Source: Bimastos eiseni (taxonomy: Eukaryota > Annelida > Clitellata > Crassiclitellata > Lumbricidae). Taken from it: a DNA stretch of 64,000 nucleotides. Below are positions 63,746-64,000 of the stretch, one piece after another. The position numbers were made by a program, and so were the translations under genes. Position 1 is the first letter of the stretch; each line of letters starts with the position of its first letter. The DNA lies in the NCBI GenBank assembly GCA_959347315.1, contig OY365809.1, forward strand, positions 7,108,853 through 7,172,852, in the 5' to 3' direction. A model generated the notes under the pieces. That model was not told where the DNA came from. It ran no database searches and was given only the letters and a program-made list of their open reading frames with translations.

Positions 63746-64000
63746 GTAGTTGTTACAAAATTTGAGTCAACGCAGCTAACAACTATTCCACTGCATGCAG
63801 TTGTTATAAAATTTGAGTCAACGCAGCTAACAACTATTCCACTGCATGCAGTTGTTATAAAATTTGAGTCAACGCAGCTAACAACTATTCCACTGCATGC
63901 AGTTGTTATAAAATTTGAGTCAACGCAGCTAACAACTATTCCACTGCATGCAGTTGTTATAAAATTTGAGTCAACGCAGCTAACAACTATTCCACTGCAT
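63746..64000. repeat. 51-bp tandem satellite reaching the window edge, 5 units
   Basis: Unit starts gcagttgttataaaatttga, at 63797, 63848, 63899 and 63950, with a slightly different first unit from about 63746. Each unit holds agttgtta and taacaact, which can form a stem. The array is cut by the window end. Confidence 0.97.

Overview
This window is animal nuclear DNA. It is AT-rich, gene-poor and intron-rich, packed with microsatellites, minisatellites, SINE-like tRNA-derived repeats, degraded non-LTR retrotransposons and small hAT-like and Harbinger-like DNA elements. The repeat style and the very frequent octamer TAGGCCTA suggest a marine invertebrate, perhaps a deuterostome such as an echinoderm. 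That placement is a weak inference. A 200-base run of N (10065-10264) marks an assembly gap.

Two protein-coding genes can be rebuilt. On the plus strand at 5.1-19.1 kb, three exons joined by two phase-1 introns encode a small secreted Ly6/uPAR (LU, three-finger) protein with ten cysteines and the CxxxC-x4-CN ending. On the minus strand, 12 coding exons (55735 down to 31239) join without any frame break into an 886-residue heparan sulfate N-deacetylase/N-sulfotransferase (NDST, orthologous to fly sulfateless). This is a Golgi type II membrane enzyme that removes the acetyl group from GlcNAc and sulfates the freed amine. All residues known to matter for its sulfotransferase domain are in register.

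Layout. 1-4.9 kb: no gene; TTA microsatellite and a LINE reverse-transcriptase remnant. 5.1-19.1 kb: LU gene, with LINE remnants, long TATC and ATC arrays, a SINE and a candidate MITE in its introns. 19.1-31.2 kb: intergenic, with purine-rich DNA, several terminal-inverted-repeat elements (two of them nested) and a GGTCTTG-rich repeat. 31.2-55.8 kb: NDST, whose introns carry AAT arrays, a 20-bp minisatellite, two SINE-like units, two hAT-like elements and a duplicated repeat family. 55.8-64 kb: upstream of NDST; no gene found, but it holds an 18-bp minisatellite, a 6-bp CCAGCA/CCAGAA array, an inverted array of 16-bp units and a 51-bp satellite running off the right edge.

No new multi-gene system is evident. 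The most unusual signal is the uneven spread of TAGGCCTA: 22 copies before position 27300 and none seen after it.
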